7,244 nt of DNA from Gammaproteobacteria bacterium (GCA_024763185.1 JANTFY010000114.1:1-7244), one strand, 5' to 3'. Shown: positions 1 through 6,419, counted from the stretch's first letter. Translations and numbers: made by a program. Notes: a model not told the origin generated them from the letters alone.

Positions 1-21
1 CCGGGGAATTGTAGAATATTG

Positions 22-210
22 TCAGTCATAGAAGGGATTAATTTTGTGTTGATGAAGCTTGTTCAGGTCGCCTATCCATTCACTCCAGGAAAGCCCAGGT
101 TCAAATCGACCCTGAAAAAACTGGCAACCCTCATTACCCAGGCACACTTCAAGCGCTTCCGCAGCGATCAAATTCGGGGTTACCCAGTCGCTCAGCCAAA
201 AACGGATCAT
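22..210 (-). CDS. Small hypothetical protein, 62 aa
   Basis: I do not recognise this protein. The reading frame runs from an ATG at 210 to a TGA at 22-24. Its codon use (CTG, GAA, GCG, ACC preferred) resembles the neighbouring real genes, which the opposite frame does not show as well. The product is rich in tryptophan and phenylalanine, acidic overall, and has two cysteines about seven residues apart (near positions 23 and 29). It has no signal peptide or membrane segment. No convincing Shine-Dalgarno lies upstream of the ATG, and an in-frame stop at 226-228 prevents a longer N-terminus. It is divergent from the M91-like gene at 294, with about 80 bases between the two starts. It could be a genuine small protein or the remnant of a longer gene. 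Confidence 0.45.
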   Translation of the reverse strand: MIRFWLSDWVTPNLIAAEALEVCLGNEGCQFFQGRFEPGLSWSEWIGDLNKLHQHKINPFYD

Positions 211-228
211 AAAAATATGACCGTATTA

Positions 229-257
229 TTGCAAAAACCATCATCTTCTTTTATATA
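229..257 (+). promoter_or_regulatory. Putative sigma70 promoter of the M91-like gene
   Basis: TTGCAA (229-234) and TATATA (252-257) are separated by 17 bases. An overlapping TATACT at 254-259 gives 19. The stretch is AT-rich and lies about 35 bases before the ATG at 294, so the leader would be short. A purine-rich ribosome site, AAGGA (281-285), lies eight bases before the ATG. Assigned from consensus match only. Confidence 0.4.
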
Positions 258-293
258 CTTAATAATAAGGATTTATTAGTAAGGAAAAAGGTA

Positions 294-953
294 ATGAAAC
301 TGCTCCCGATTGTGGTCATCATTTTATATCTTATGCCCTGTCATGCCGATGCATTTGACATCGGACTGGTCCCCTTACACTCGTCCACTGAACAGCAGCA
401 AAAATCATACGGTAAGAATATCAGCCTGCACGGTACACCGAAACAGATCAACAAACTGAAAAAATGGATTAAGCAGATTGCAGAAGTACCCAAAGGACTG
501 GATACATTGATTAAAATCCAGCAGTCGGGGCATAAACTGTTTATCCATCACTCTGTCTATTCGATGGTTTCTTCCGGTAAAACCTCGGCGCCCGCCTCAT
601 CCAACCTGATCAATGGCCAGGGTGAATCGGTCGATATCCACTTCAATGCCGAGATTCCCGACCAGGGCAGCCACCGGGTATTTGACACATCCCGTAAACC
701 CATTGAGTACACCGCTGCGCAGAATCTCTACCATGAACTGGCCCATGCCCTGCACATGATGAATGGCACCTGGCGTTATTTTAAATCCGAACACCAGGCC
801 ATTGAAGAAGAGAATATCTTCCGCAAACAAAAGGCCAAGATAGACAACAAACCCTTTGTCGAACGGGTATACGTCAGCGGCATACCCATCTGCCCGCAAT
901 CACTCGAGTCCAATGATTTGAGCTGGAATCAGCAGTTGATCTGCCGACCCTGA
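294..953 (+). CDS. Exported HELAH zinc-metallopeptidase-like protein, M91 (NleD/HopH1-type) family candidate
   Basis: The 219-aa product begins with a Sec-type signal (two lysine-region residues, hydrophobic core 4-15, likely cut after HADA near residue 20), so it should leave the cytoplasm. A cysteine at 16 follows L-M-P, a poor lipobox, so a lipoprotein is less likely. The core is Y-HELAH-ALH at 146-154, the HExxH zincin signature: H147 and H151 would bind zinc and E148 would act as general base. An acidic run, EEEN (171-174), about 20 residues later is well placed to supply the third ligand. HEL-HA followed by N-G and then an EE-N-R cluster is the pattern I associate with the Peptidase M91 effector family, whose type III effector members (NleD) cut host MAP kinases. 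Here a Sec signal replaces a type III signal. C200 and C217 near the C-terminus could form a disulfide. It stands alone, with its own promoter and ribosome site and a hairpin after the stop. Metallopeptidase is fairly secure; family and substrate are inferred. Confidence 0.75.
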   Translation: MKLLPIVVIILYLMPCHADAFDIGLVPLHSSTEQQQKSYGKNISLHGTPKQINKLKKWIKQIAEVPKGLDTLIKIQQSGHKLFIHHSVYSMVSSGKTSAPASSNLINGQGESVDIHFNAEIPDQGSHRVFDTSRKPIEYTAAQNLYHELAHALHMMNGTWRYFKSEHQAIEEENIFRKQKAKIDNKPFVERVYVSGIPICPQSLESNDLSWNQQLICRP

Positions 954-974
954 AATCGTCATATATCACATCCC

Positions 975-1010
975 GCCGCACTCATGTGCGGCAGTCGGTT
1001 TACTCTATTT
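975..1010. terminator. Hairpin terminator between convergent genes
   Basis: A perfect 7-bp GC-rich stem, GCCGCAC (975-981) with GTGCGGC (986-992), encloses the loop TCAT. On the plus strand it is followed by a broken T-rich tract (998-1012). It sits between the stop of the M91-like gene (953) and the stop of the kinase gene (1016), so it probably ends transcription from the plus side. It may also act less efficiently from the minus side, where the tract after the stem is poorer in T. Confidence 0.65.
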
Positions 1011-1015
1011 TATAT

Positions 1016-1894
1016 TCAAGAAACTTCTGCCAGCAGGGTTTCCATCATGTTTTCGGCCTGCATCGCGTAGGAACTGCCGAACAGGTTGGCATGGTTCAGA
1101 ATATGGTACAGGTTATAAAAGGTCTTGCGCACGGCATAACCCTCATCCACTGCGTAGGCCTCATGGTAGGCATCAAAAAACTGCCGACCGGGATGACCGA
1201 ACAACTCCATCATCGCCAGATCTGCCTCCCTGTCGCCATAATAAGTTGCCGGATCAAAGATAACCGGCTGACCTGCTTCATCACCGGCCCAGTTACCGCT
1301 CCATAAATCACCGTGTAAAAGCGACGCTAGCGGCCGGTAGCTGTCAAAAAACTGCGGCGTTTTATCGATCAGTTTCAGGCCAAGATCAACCAGCCTTGAG
1401 CCGAAGCCTTTTTGCTTGGCCAGATCCAGCTGGTAACCCAGACGCTGTTTTTGCCAGAAATCAATCCAGTTATCTGACCACTGATTGAGCTGGGGCGTCG
1501 AGCCAATAGAATTATCGATATCAAAACCAAATTTATCCTGCTGATGCCGATGCAGCGCAGCCATTTTCCTGCCGAATACATCACCCCTGGGCTGCCCTGA
1601 CAGTGCCAACCAACTCATAATGAAATAACATTCATGGCCGGCCACGCCATAGGCAATAGGCTCAGGCACCTTTATGCTGCCGGTTTCATACAGGGCCTGC
1701 AGGCCCTTGTCTTCTGCCTCAAACATGAAGGCCAGTTGCTGGCGATTGGTTTTTACAAAAAACTGGTGCTCAGCGTTACCAATTCGATAGGCGTTATTGA
1801 TACTGCCACCACCAATAGCCTGCTTGTGTTCAATTTTAAACGATTGATTGAGGTGCGATGAAATAGCCTGCTCAACCTGTTCCCATAAACTCAT
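1016..1894 (-). CDS. yniA: Fructosamine kinase family protein (YniA/FN3K-like)
   Basis: The 292-aa product matches the full length of the fructosamine/ketosamine-3-kinase family. Members phosphorylate sugar adducts on protein amines, so the adduct becomes unstable and the protein is repaired. The bacterial YniA branch acts in the cytoplasm and its natural substrate is less certain. Seen in order: a glycine-rich nucleotide loop GGGSIN (28-33), the ATP-positioning lysine in FFVK (K48), the catalytic loop HGDLWSGN (194-201, with D196 and N201), and the metal-binding DPATYYGDRE (214-223, with D214). The loop has serine at 31 where several eukaryotic members carry a redox-sensitive cysteine. It is the last gene of an operon, starting two bases after the rluE stop. 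A strong CAGGAG site overlaps the end of rluE. The E. coli symbol is used by family resemblance. Confidence 0.9.
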   Translation of the reverse strand: MSLWEQVEQAISSHLNQSFKIEHKQAIGGGSINNAYRIGNAEHQFFVKTNRQQLAFMFEAEDKGLQALYETGSIKVPEPIAYGVAGHECYFIMSWLALSGQPRGDVFGRKMAALHRHQQDKFGFDIDNSIGSTPQLNQWSDNWIDFWQKQRLGYQLDLAKQKGFGSRLVDLGLKLIDKTPQFFDSYRPLASLLHGDLWSGNWAGDEAGQPVIFDPATYYGDREADLAMMELFGHPGRQFFDAYHEAYAVDEGYAVRKTFYNLYHILNHANLFGSSYAMQAENMMETLLAEVS

Positions 1895-1896
1895 TA

Positions 1897-2439
1897 TTAC
1901 TCCTGTACGATTTTGTATTCACCCGGTTTAAGTCCGCCCAATTCCCATTCATCGATTTGCGTACGAATCAATCTCAACGTGGGCAGGCCAACCGCAGCGG
2001 TCATGCGCCGGATCTGCCGGTTTTTGCCTTCGCGGATCTGAATTTCCAACCAGCTGGTCGGGCTGTTCTTTCGAAATCGGATCGGTGGTTGGCGTGGCCA
2101 CAAATCATCGGGTTCATCCACTTTTCTGGCCCTGGCCGGCAGGGTACGCCCTTCTTTCAGCTCTACCCCACGTTGCAACCTGACCAATGCCTTTCTGTCC
2201 ACCTCTCCCTCGACCTGGGCCAGGTAGGTTTTATATTTTTTACTGTTTGGCGAGGTAATCCTGGCCTGCAGCTTGCCATCGTCGGTTAACAGCATCAGGC
2301 CCTCACTGTCGTAATCGAGTCGTCCGGCCGGGTAAACCGCGCGGATATCGATAAAATCAGCCAGTGTTTTTTTATCATCCTGCGCTGAAAACTGGCTCAA
2401 CACCTGATACGGCTTATTGAACAAAAGGATGGTACTCAT
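1897..2439 (-). CDS. rluE: 23S rRNA pseudouridine synthase, RluE type
   Basis: This 180-aa enzyme of the RsuA/RluE family converts a uridine in 23S rRNA to pseudouridine. In E. coli RluE acts at U2457, in the peptidyl-transferase region. Visible motifs: the N-terminal LLFNKPYQVLSQF (5-17), the catalytic AGRLDYDSEGL (38-48, nucleophile D42), the VDEP and LWPR-PPIR segment (107-121) typical of RluE, and the basic EGKNRQIRRM block (137-146), followed by GLPTLRLIR. The protein lacks the S4 domain found in RsuA and RluB, as expected for RluE. I chose the ATG at 2439, not the in-frame start at 2472. The shorter form begins at the conserved core, forms a four-base ATGA overlap with the upstream exonuclease, and has GGGAG seven bases before it. 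It is the middle gene of three. Confidence 0.92.
   Translation of the reverse strand: MSTILLFNKPYQVLSQFSAQDDKKTLADFIDIRAVYPAGRLDYDSEGLMLLTDDGKLQARITSPNSKKYKTYLAQVEGEVDRKALVRLQRGVELKEGRTLPARARKVDEPDDLWPRQPPIRFRKNSPTSWLEIQIREGKNRQIRRMTAAVGLPTLRLIRTQIDEWELGGLKPGEYKIVQE
1900..1905 (-). promoter_or_regulatory. Ribosome-binding site of the kinase gene, embedded in rluE
   Basis: Read on the minus strand, CAGGAG lies five bases before the ATG at 1894. It is made of the last two sense codons of rluE (Gln, Glu), directly followed by the rluE TAA. Ribosomes ending on rluE would stop on top of this site. This fits tight coupling and fixes the kinase start. Confidence 0.75.
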
Positions 2440-3332
2440 GCAGTGCTCCCGGCCTCGATCCAGTGCAGCCATTTTTGTACACGCGCCTGCCCCAGTCCTT
2501 GCTGAGCCATCAATGCTTTGAGCTTGTCGACATCGGCCTTGCCACGATTGACATCCACCCCACTCATGGATTCGACCTGGCAGTTTATCGGTGTCAGCTG
2601 CGCCGAGATATCAAGTACGCTCTCATGCTCCTTCAATAAATTCATAATACGTTCAGCGCCTCGGAATTTCATCGTCTTGACCTGATCGAGGTTCTGCCTC
2701 AGGTTTTGCACATTGCCAAACTTCGTTAACAGTCGTCCGGCAATGGTCATACCGATACCGGGTATGCCCGGAATATTGTCCACCTTATCCCCGGCTATCG
2801 CCAACTGATCGGCAATCTGGTCTGGACGCACACCAAATTTTTTCTGTATCGCTCGATAACCGAGTTGCTGGCCGGCGGCATACGACCACCAGATATCCTT
2901 TTCCGTGATTAATTGTGCCAGATCCTTATCGGCCGTGAGTATGACAATCCGGGTTTGCTCGTTGCGATGCAGGGTTGCCAGTGTGCCGACCAGGTCATCG
3001 GCTTCATAACGATTACTGGCCACCTGCGTAATTCCCAGGGCCTCCACCCATTGCCGGCACCATTGAAACTGCCGTTTTAACTCGTCCGGGGCCGGCGCCC
3101 TATTGGCCTTGTAATCCGGATAGATGGCATTACGCTCAGAATGCTGCAGGCTTTCATCAAAGGCAAAAACGATCTGTTGTGGCTTTTCCTGTTGCAGCAA
3201 CTGGTAGACAAAATCGGTAAAACCCAGCCAGGCATTGTTGGGTTGGCCTTGCTTATTGGTCAGGCTATCCGGCAGGCTGAACCAGGCCTTGAAGACATAG
3301 ATGCTGGAATCAACCAGATACAGGGTTTGCAA
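2436..3332 (-). CDS. Stand-alone 5'-3' exonuclease / flap endonuclease (PolA N-domain-like)
   Basis: The 298-aa protein belongs to the family formed by the 5' nuclease domain of DNA polymerase I, the T5 flap endonuclease and Xni/ExoIX. These remove flaps or 5' ends in DNA repair and Okazaki fragment processing. Metal-binding acids are all present: D8 in YLVDSS, D59 in FAFDES, E110/D112/D113 in YEADD, D135 and D137 in TADKD, D182 and D185 in GDKVDN. The helical-arch YKANR (74-78) and the helix-three-turn-helix NIPGIPGIGMTIAGRLL (186-202) follow. E. coli Xni is shorter (about 250 residues) and lacks part of the acid set, so this looks closer to the PolA domain without the polymerase. The start is TTG at 3332: no ATG occurs before residue 195, GGAG lies eight bases upstream, and an in-frame stop at 3360-3362 limits extension. 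First gene of a three-gene operon. Confidence 0.9.
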   Translation of the reverse strand: MQTLYLVDSSIYVFKAWFSLPDSLTNKQGQPNNAWLGFTDFVYQLLQQEKPQQIVFAFDESLQHSERNAIYPDYKANRAPAPDELKRQFQWCRQWVEALGITQVASNRYEADDLVGTLATLHRNEQTRIVILTADKDLAQLITEKDIWWSYAAGQQLGYRAIQKKFGVRPDQIADQLAIAGDKVDNIPGIPGIGMTIAGRLLTKFGNVQNLRQNLDQVKTMKFRGAERIMNLLKEHESVLDISAQLTPINCQVESMSGVDVNRGKADVDKLKALMAQQGLGQARVQKWLHWIEAGSTA

Positions 3333-3386
3333 AATTGAAGCTCCGGTGGGGTTTTGTGGTCACGGTTCAGTTTTTACAGGTCATTT

Positions 3387-3395
3387 TGCTATACT
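3387..3395 (+). promoter_or_regulatory. Extended -10 promoter for the TPR/transpeptidase unit
   Basis: TGCTATACT is an extended -10 element (TG, one base, then TATACT at 3390-3395). The -35 area at 17-base spacing (TCAGTT) is weak, as is common for extended -10 promoters. A start near 3402 would give a leader of about 23 bases before the ATG at 3425. The 92-base gap 3333-3424 also has to carry the promoter of the divergent exonuclease operon, for which I see no clear consensus. Confidence 0.5.
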
Positions 3396-3424
3396 TTAAC
3401 GCTATATTCACCCTATAGCCTTAT

Positions 3425-4393
3425 ATGATGTCTAAATTGCTGTTAGTGCTCTTTACCCTGCTGTTGCCCGGAGTTGTGATGGCAACCTCAACCCAACAGA
3501 TTGAGGATGAGCTGGCATTGAAAAAATACGCCAGTGCCGCCACTATCGGGTTGGCCTTATTACGCGAGCAACCTGATAACATAAAAGCCCGGTTTCTCAC
3601 GGCTCTGGCCCTGCAATACAATAACCAGACGGTACTTGCCAAAAAGCTTTACCAACAGATCATCCAATCGAATCCCGATCTGCCTGAACCCAGAAACAAC
3701 CTGGCGATGATATACCTGCAACAGGGCAAACATGATGAAGCCGTTGACCTGCTCATCACCTCACTCAAAACCCACCCGGCCTATGCCACCGCCTGGTCCA
3801 ACCTGAGCAATCTTTACCAGGGGCTGGCCAGTGAAGCCTACAGACGCGCACTGAGTGAAGAAAAAGATACCCGTAGCGTGGTTCACAACATTAAACTAAC
3901 GGCTTTGACCAGCCTGCATTCCTGGCAGGAAGCAGCGCCGGTCAACAACACGGCCGCTCAGTCACCTGGACAGGTCGCCAGACCCAAACAAGCCATTACA
4001 AGCGCATCAACTGCAGCGCCCAGCAAGCCGGCAACCACGCAAAATCTGAGTGATGACGCGTTAATCGATATCGTCAAAGACTGGGCCAGCGCCTGGTCCC
4101 GCAAAGATCTGAACGCCTACCTCGGCGCCTATACCCCGGGTTTTAAGGGGCGCAAGGCGAGCCCTCAACAGTGGCGACAATTCCGTCAGGACAGAATTAC
4201 CAGACCCGGGAAAATCAGCGTAAAATTAAGTAACATCCTCGTCAAATCACGCACCGCCAACCAGGTTATCATTGATTTTCATCAGGCCTACCGCTCAGCC
4301 AACTATCAGGACAAGGTTGTAAAAAGACTGTATTTGACCAAAACCGGGGAAAACTGGAAAATCAGCCGCGAAAACACGCTAGCTGTCTTATGA
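3425..4393 (+). CDS. Exported TPR protein with C-terminal NTF2-like domain
   Basis: The 322-aa protein has a cleavable signal peptide (hydrophobic 5-18, likely cut after VMA at 20), so it is probably periplasmic. Residues about 25-145 are helical repeats. Two good TPR units (about 54-87 and 88-121) show the A-x-x-L-G/A, Y and P-x-x-x-A spacing, and a weaker third follows. A low-complexity Ala/Pro/Thr/Ser/Gln linker (about 170-207) leads to a domain at 211-320 with the W-x-x-AW, Y-x-x-Y, GF-G, QW and terminal WKI pattern of the NTF2-like domains found at the end of some L,D-transpeptidases (the Cds6 type). No catalytic residues are evident. Two ATGs (3425, 3428) are possible and no Shine-Dalgarno is visible. 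The stop overlaps the next ATG as ATGA. I infer a partner of the transpeptidase; the exact role is unknown. Confidence 0.8.
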   Translation: MMSKLLLVLFTLLLPGVVMATSTQQIEDELALKKYASAATIGLALLREQPDNIKARFLTALALQYNNQTVLAKKLYQQIIQSNPDLPEPRNNLAMIYLQQGKHDEAVDLLITSLKTHPAYATAWSNLSNLYQGLASEAYRRALSEEKDTRSVVHNIKLTALTSLHSWQEAAPVNNTAAQSPGQVARPKQAITSASTAAPSKPATTQNLSDDALIDIVKDWASAWSRKDLNAYLGAYTPGFKGRKASPQQWRQFRQDRITRPGKISVKLSNILVKSRTANQVIIDFHQAYRSANYQDKVVKRLYLTKTGENWKISRENTLAVL

Positions 4394-5610
4394 TCCGAAC
4401 TTTATTTGCCCTTTGCATCCTTGCCTTCACGTCATGCAGCGCGCTGCCTGTTCATTCAGCGGAAGATAACACCGATCACTACGAACAGCGCCTGTTCAAA
4501 ACCCTGGCGGATATCCAGAACCAGAATCACGAGCGGGCGCTTACCGACTCACGCGAATTTTTACGCCGCTACCCGACCAGCAAACTCGGGCAACTGCTGT
4601 ATGCCGACCTGTTGATGGCCAAGGCCGGTGTGGTTTCTTCCATCGGTTCCGGTATCACCTCAGATCCCAAACTGGATGACCTGACTTTTGAAATCAAACA
4701 GCGCCTGTCCAACCAGCAAGCGCTGGCTTACTCCGGCTACCTGCCTGAAAATATTATTCAACTGGCTGACAACCAGCCTTATGCAATCCTGGTCGACCAG
4801 TCTTTATCACGGCTTTATGTTTACCGCAATGACAAGGGTATGCCGGTACTGGAAACGGATTTTTTCATCAGCATCGGCCTGAAAGGCTCGGGTAAAAACA
4901 AGCGTGGCGACCAGAAAACACCCAACGGCGTTTATCATGTCACCCGTTACATAGATGACCAGGAACTACCCGACCTGTATGGGCGCGGCGCCTTCCCGGT
5001 CAACTATCCGAATGTGTGGGATGTTCGACGCAAACGCACCGGGGGCGGCATCTGGATTCACGGAACACCCTCTCACACCTACAACCGCGCACCCTGGTCC
5101 AGTAATGGCTGCGTGGTTCTCAGTAATCCGGATTTTCTCCAGATAGATCAGTACATCAACCCGGATAGTCACACCCCGGTCATAATAGCAGAAAGCATCA
5201 ACTGGTTAAGCCGGCAACAATGGCAGGAATCTCAAAAAACCATGCTGCAGCAACTGACCCGCTGGATCAATGACTGGGAGAGCAACCAGCATGAGTTATA
5301 CATGCAACATTATTCCACCACTGGTTTTGAAGGCTATGGACGTAATTTCAAACAGTGGGAGGGACATAAACGCTGGGTCAATCGCGATCGTAAGAATGTG
5401 AAAGTGGAATTCCATAACCTTGCTATTTACCAATACCCCGGCGAACAGAACCTGGTCATGATGCAGTACGACCAGGACTATCAAAGCAATAATCTCAATG
5501 TCAGCAGTCTTAAAGAACTGTTCTGGAAAAAGCAAAAAGGACAGTGGAAAATTGTTTACGAGGGCATCCGCGAATTCAACAAGCCGGAAGACCAACTGGT
5601 TGAAAACTGA
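4390..5610 (+). CDS. L,D-transpeptidase (YkuD domain) with C-terminal NTF2-like domain
   Basis: The 406-aa exported enzyme belongs to the YkuD/ErfK family. Members form 3-3 cross-links in peptidoglycan or attach proteins to it through a cysteine acyl intermediate. Order: signal peptide (hydrophobic 4-15; cut near HSA at 24, or a borderline lipobox at C16), a helical repeat-like segment (about 30-80), and a YkuD domain from YAILVDQSLSRLYVY (131-145) through DQKTPNGVY (174-182) to the active site IHGTP (223-227, H224) and SSNGC (237-241, nucleophile C241). A C-terminal NTF2-like domain follows at about 285-396. That last domain aligns by eye with the end of the upstream TPR protein: W, Y, GF-G, QW, Q-Y-S-N and WKI recur in order. 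The ATG lies inside ATGA with the upstream stop and has no ribosome site of its own, so translation is probably coupled. Which wall reaction it performs cannot be read from sequence. Confidence 0.9.
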   Translation: MIRTLFALCILAFTSCSALPVHSAEDNTDHYEQRLFKTLADIQNQNHERALTDSREFLRRYPTSKLGQLLYADLLMAKAGVVSSIGSGITSDPKLDDLTFEIKQRLSNQQALAYSGYLPENIIQLADNQPYAILVDQSLSRLYVYRNDKGMPVLETDFFISIGLKGSGKNKRGDQKTPNGVYHVTRYIDDQELPDLYGRGAFPVNYPNVWDVRRKRTGGGIWIHGTPSHTYNRAPWSSNGCVVLSNPDFLQIDQYINPDSHTPVIIAESINWLSRQQWQESQKTMLQQLTRWINDWESNQHELYMQHYSTTGFEGYGRNFKQWEGHKRWVNRDRKNVKVEFHNLAIYQYPGEQNLVMMQYDQDYQSNNLNVSSLKELFWKKQKGQWKIVYEGIREFNKPEDQLVEN

Positions 5611-5947
5611 TCCCGACAATGCATTCGTTGATGAAGTACTGGACAGGGTTCAGATAGCAGTTAATGCCAACAGCAAAAAAATGTTTGGTGGTTACGGCAT
5701 ATTCCACAACGGACTGATGTTCGCCCTGGTTGCTGACAATGAGCTTTACCTCAAGGCTGACAAACACAGCCAAAACTTCTTCAGCGAACTGAATCTGGAA
5801 CCTTTCACCTACCACAAGTCCGGCAAACCCTACAAAATGTCTTATTACCGGGCTCCGGAAACTTTTTTTGAAGATGATGACGAAACCGTGTTGTGGAGCA
5901 ACCGGGCTATTGAAGCGGCACTCAGGGCACCGCGCAAAAAGAAGTAA
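5600..5947 (+). CDS. TfoX/Sxy N-terminal-domain protein
   Basis: From the proposed TTG at 5600 the product is 115 aa, the usual size of proteins made only of the TfoX N-terminal domain. The signature KKMFGGYGIF (27-36), followed by NGLMFALVADNELYLK, a Y-x-KSGKPYKMSYY block and the terminal W-x-NRAIEAAL helix, identify the family. Full-length Sxy/TfoX regulates competence with CRP and has an additional C-terminal domain that is absent here, so a competence role should not be assumed. Start choice: the frame is open back to an ATG at 5498, but that lies deep inside the transpeptidase gene. The next ATG falls in the conserved MFGG motif. TTG at 5600 matches where the domain begins, overlaps the upstream stop by 11 bases, and has a GGAAG-like site about ten bases before it. 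It is probably the third gene of the unit. Basic tail PRKKK. Confidence 0.85.
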   Translation: MKTDPDNAFVDEVLDRVQIAVNANSKKMFGGYGIFHNGLMFALVADNELYLKADKHSQNFFSELNLEPFTYHKSGKPYKMSYYRAPETFFEDDDETVLWSNRAIEAALRAPRKKK

Positions 5948-5950
5948 GAC

Positions 5951-6412
5951 TCAACGAGCTAATTTGCTCAAATTTGATCCCAGTCTATTGAGCCATGCCT
6001 GTATATTTATATAGACCAGGGCTGTAATCCACCTATCCGCCCACACAATTCCGGTAAAACCCATTAAAGGGCCTAAATGCGATACATTCAATGCCAGCAG
6101 ACTCTCGATTTCATCGTTATATGCAGGGTCCTAACTATTGGTGTAATACTCCGAGGAAATGGTGAATGCCACCGGCTAATTACAGGGCATAATATCCAGT
6201 GCAAGTTGTCCACCGCCTAAACCATCCTCTTCTGACCGGCTGTCGCTAAAACCACCAAAACCGTAACGCAGCATATAATCGGCTTTGTTATGGCCTGATA
6301 AATCATTAAGGGTACAGTGCGATTGCGCTCGCGGTTGTTCATTCTGAGCATAAAGCCCGCCAGTTATAAACAGCAGCATTATAAAAAATCCATAAATGCA
6401 CGGGGTTTCCAA
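5951..6412 (-). pseudogene. Decayed exported protein, possible outer-membrane beta-barrel, with two in-frame TAG codons
   Basis: The frame begins at TTG 6412 (or ATG 6379) with a signal peptide (hydrophobic FFIMLLFITGGLYA, cut before QNEQ). It continues as YMLRYGFGGFSDSRS and a GLGGGQLALDI stretch, up to TAG at 6176-6178. The same frame then reads on sensibly for 14 codons (PVAFTISSEYYTNS) to a second TAG at 6131-6133. It continues for 59 more (DPAYNDEIESLLALNV...) to TGA at 5951-5953. Strand-like alternation of residues and Gly/aromatic content suggest a beta-barrel, but I do not recognise the family with certainty. The last 35 or so codons look less natural; another frame there reads VDYSPGLYKY, so a frameshift is also likely. 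It starts eight bases after the amidase stop on the same strand, in the position of an operon partner. Loss of function is the simplest reading. Confidence 0.65.
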
Positions 6413-6419
6413 CCATACT

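Noticed and set aside
19..279. Plus-strand 86-codon open frame
   Set aside because: Opposite the better-coding minus frame at 22-210; composition is unlike a real protein and it runs through the promoter region of the gene at 294.
986..1306. Plus-strand open frame of 106 codons
   Set aside because: Lies antisense to the fructosamine kinase C-terminal half and begins inside the terminator hairpin; the kinase frame has clear conserved motifs.
1957..2289. Plus-strand open frame of 110 codons
   Set aside because: Antisense to rluE, whose motifs are unambiguous.
2440..2472. Longer N-terminus for rluE starting at 2472
   Set aside because: The added 11 residues are not family-like and lie within the exonuclease gene; the ATG at 2439 has a ribosome site and the ATGA overlap.
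5498..5599. Longer N-terminus for the TfoX-domain protein from ATG 5498
   Set aside because: These residues come from an alternate frame of the transpeptidase C-terminal domain and precede the conserved TfoX domain.
5296..5619. Minus-strand open frame of 107 codons
   Set aside because: Antisense to the transpeptidase NTF2-like domain; no ribosome site and hydrophobic shadow composition.
5954..5980. GAGC-TAATTT-GCTC and the palindrome TCAAATTTGA as a terminator after the TfoX gene
   Set aside because: The stem is only four pairs, is AT-rich and has no T tract after it; too weak to call a terminator.
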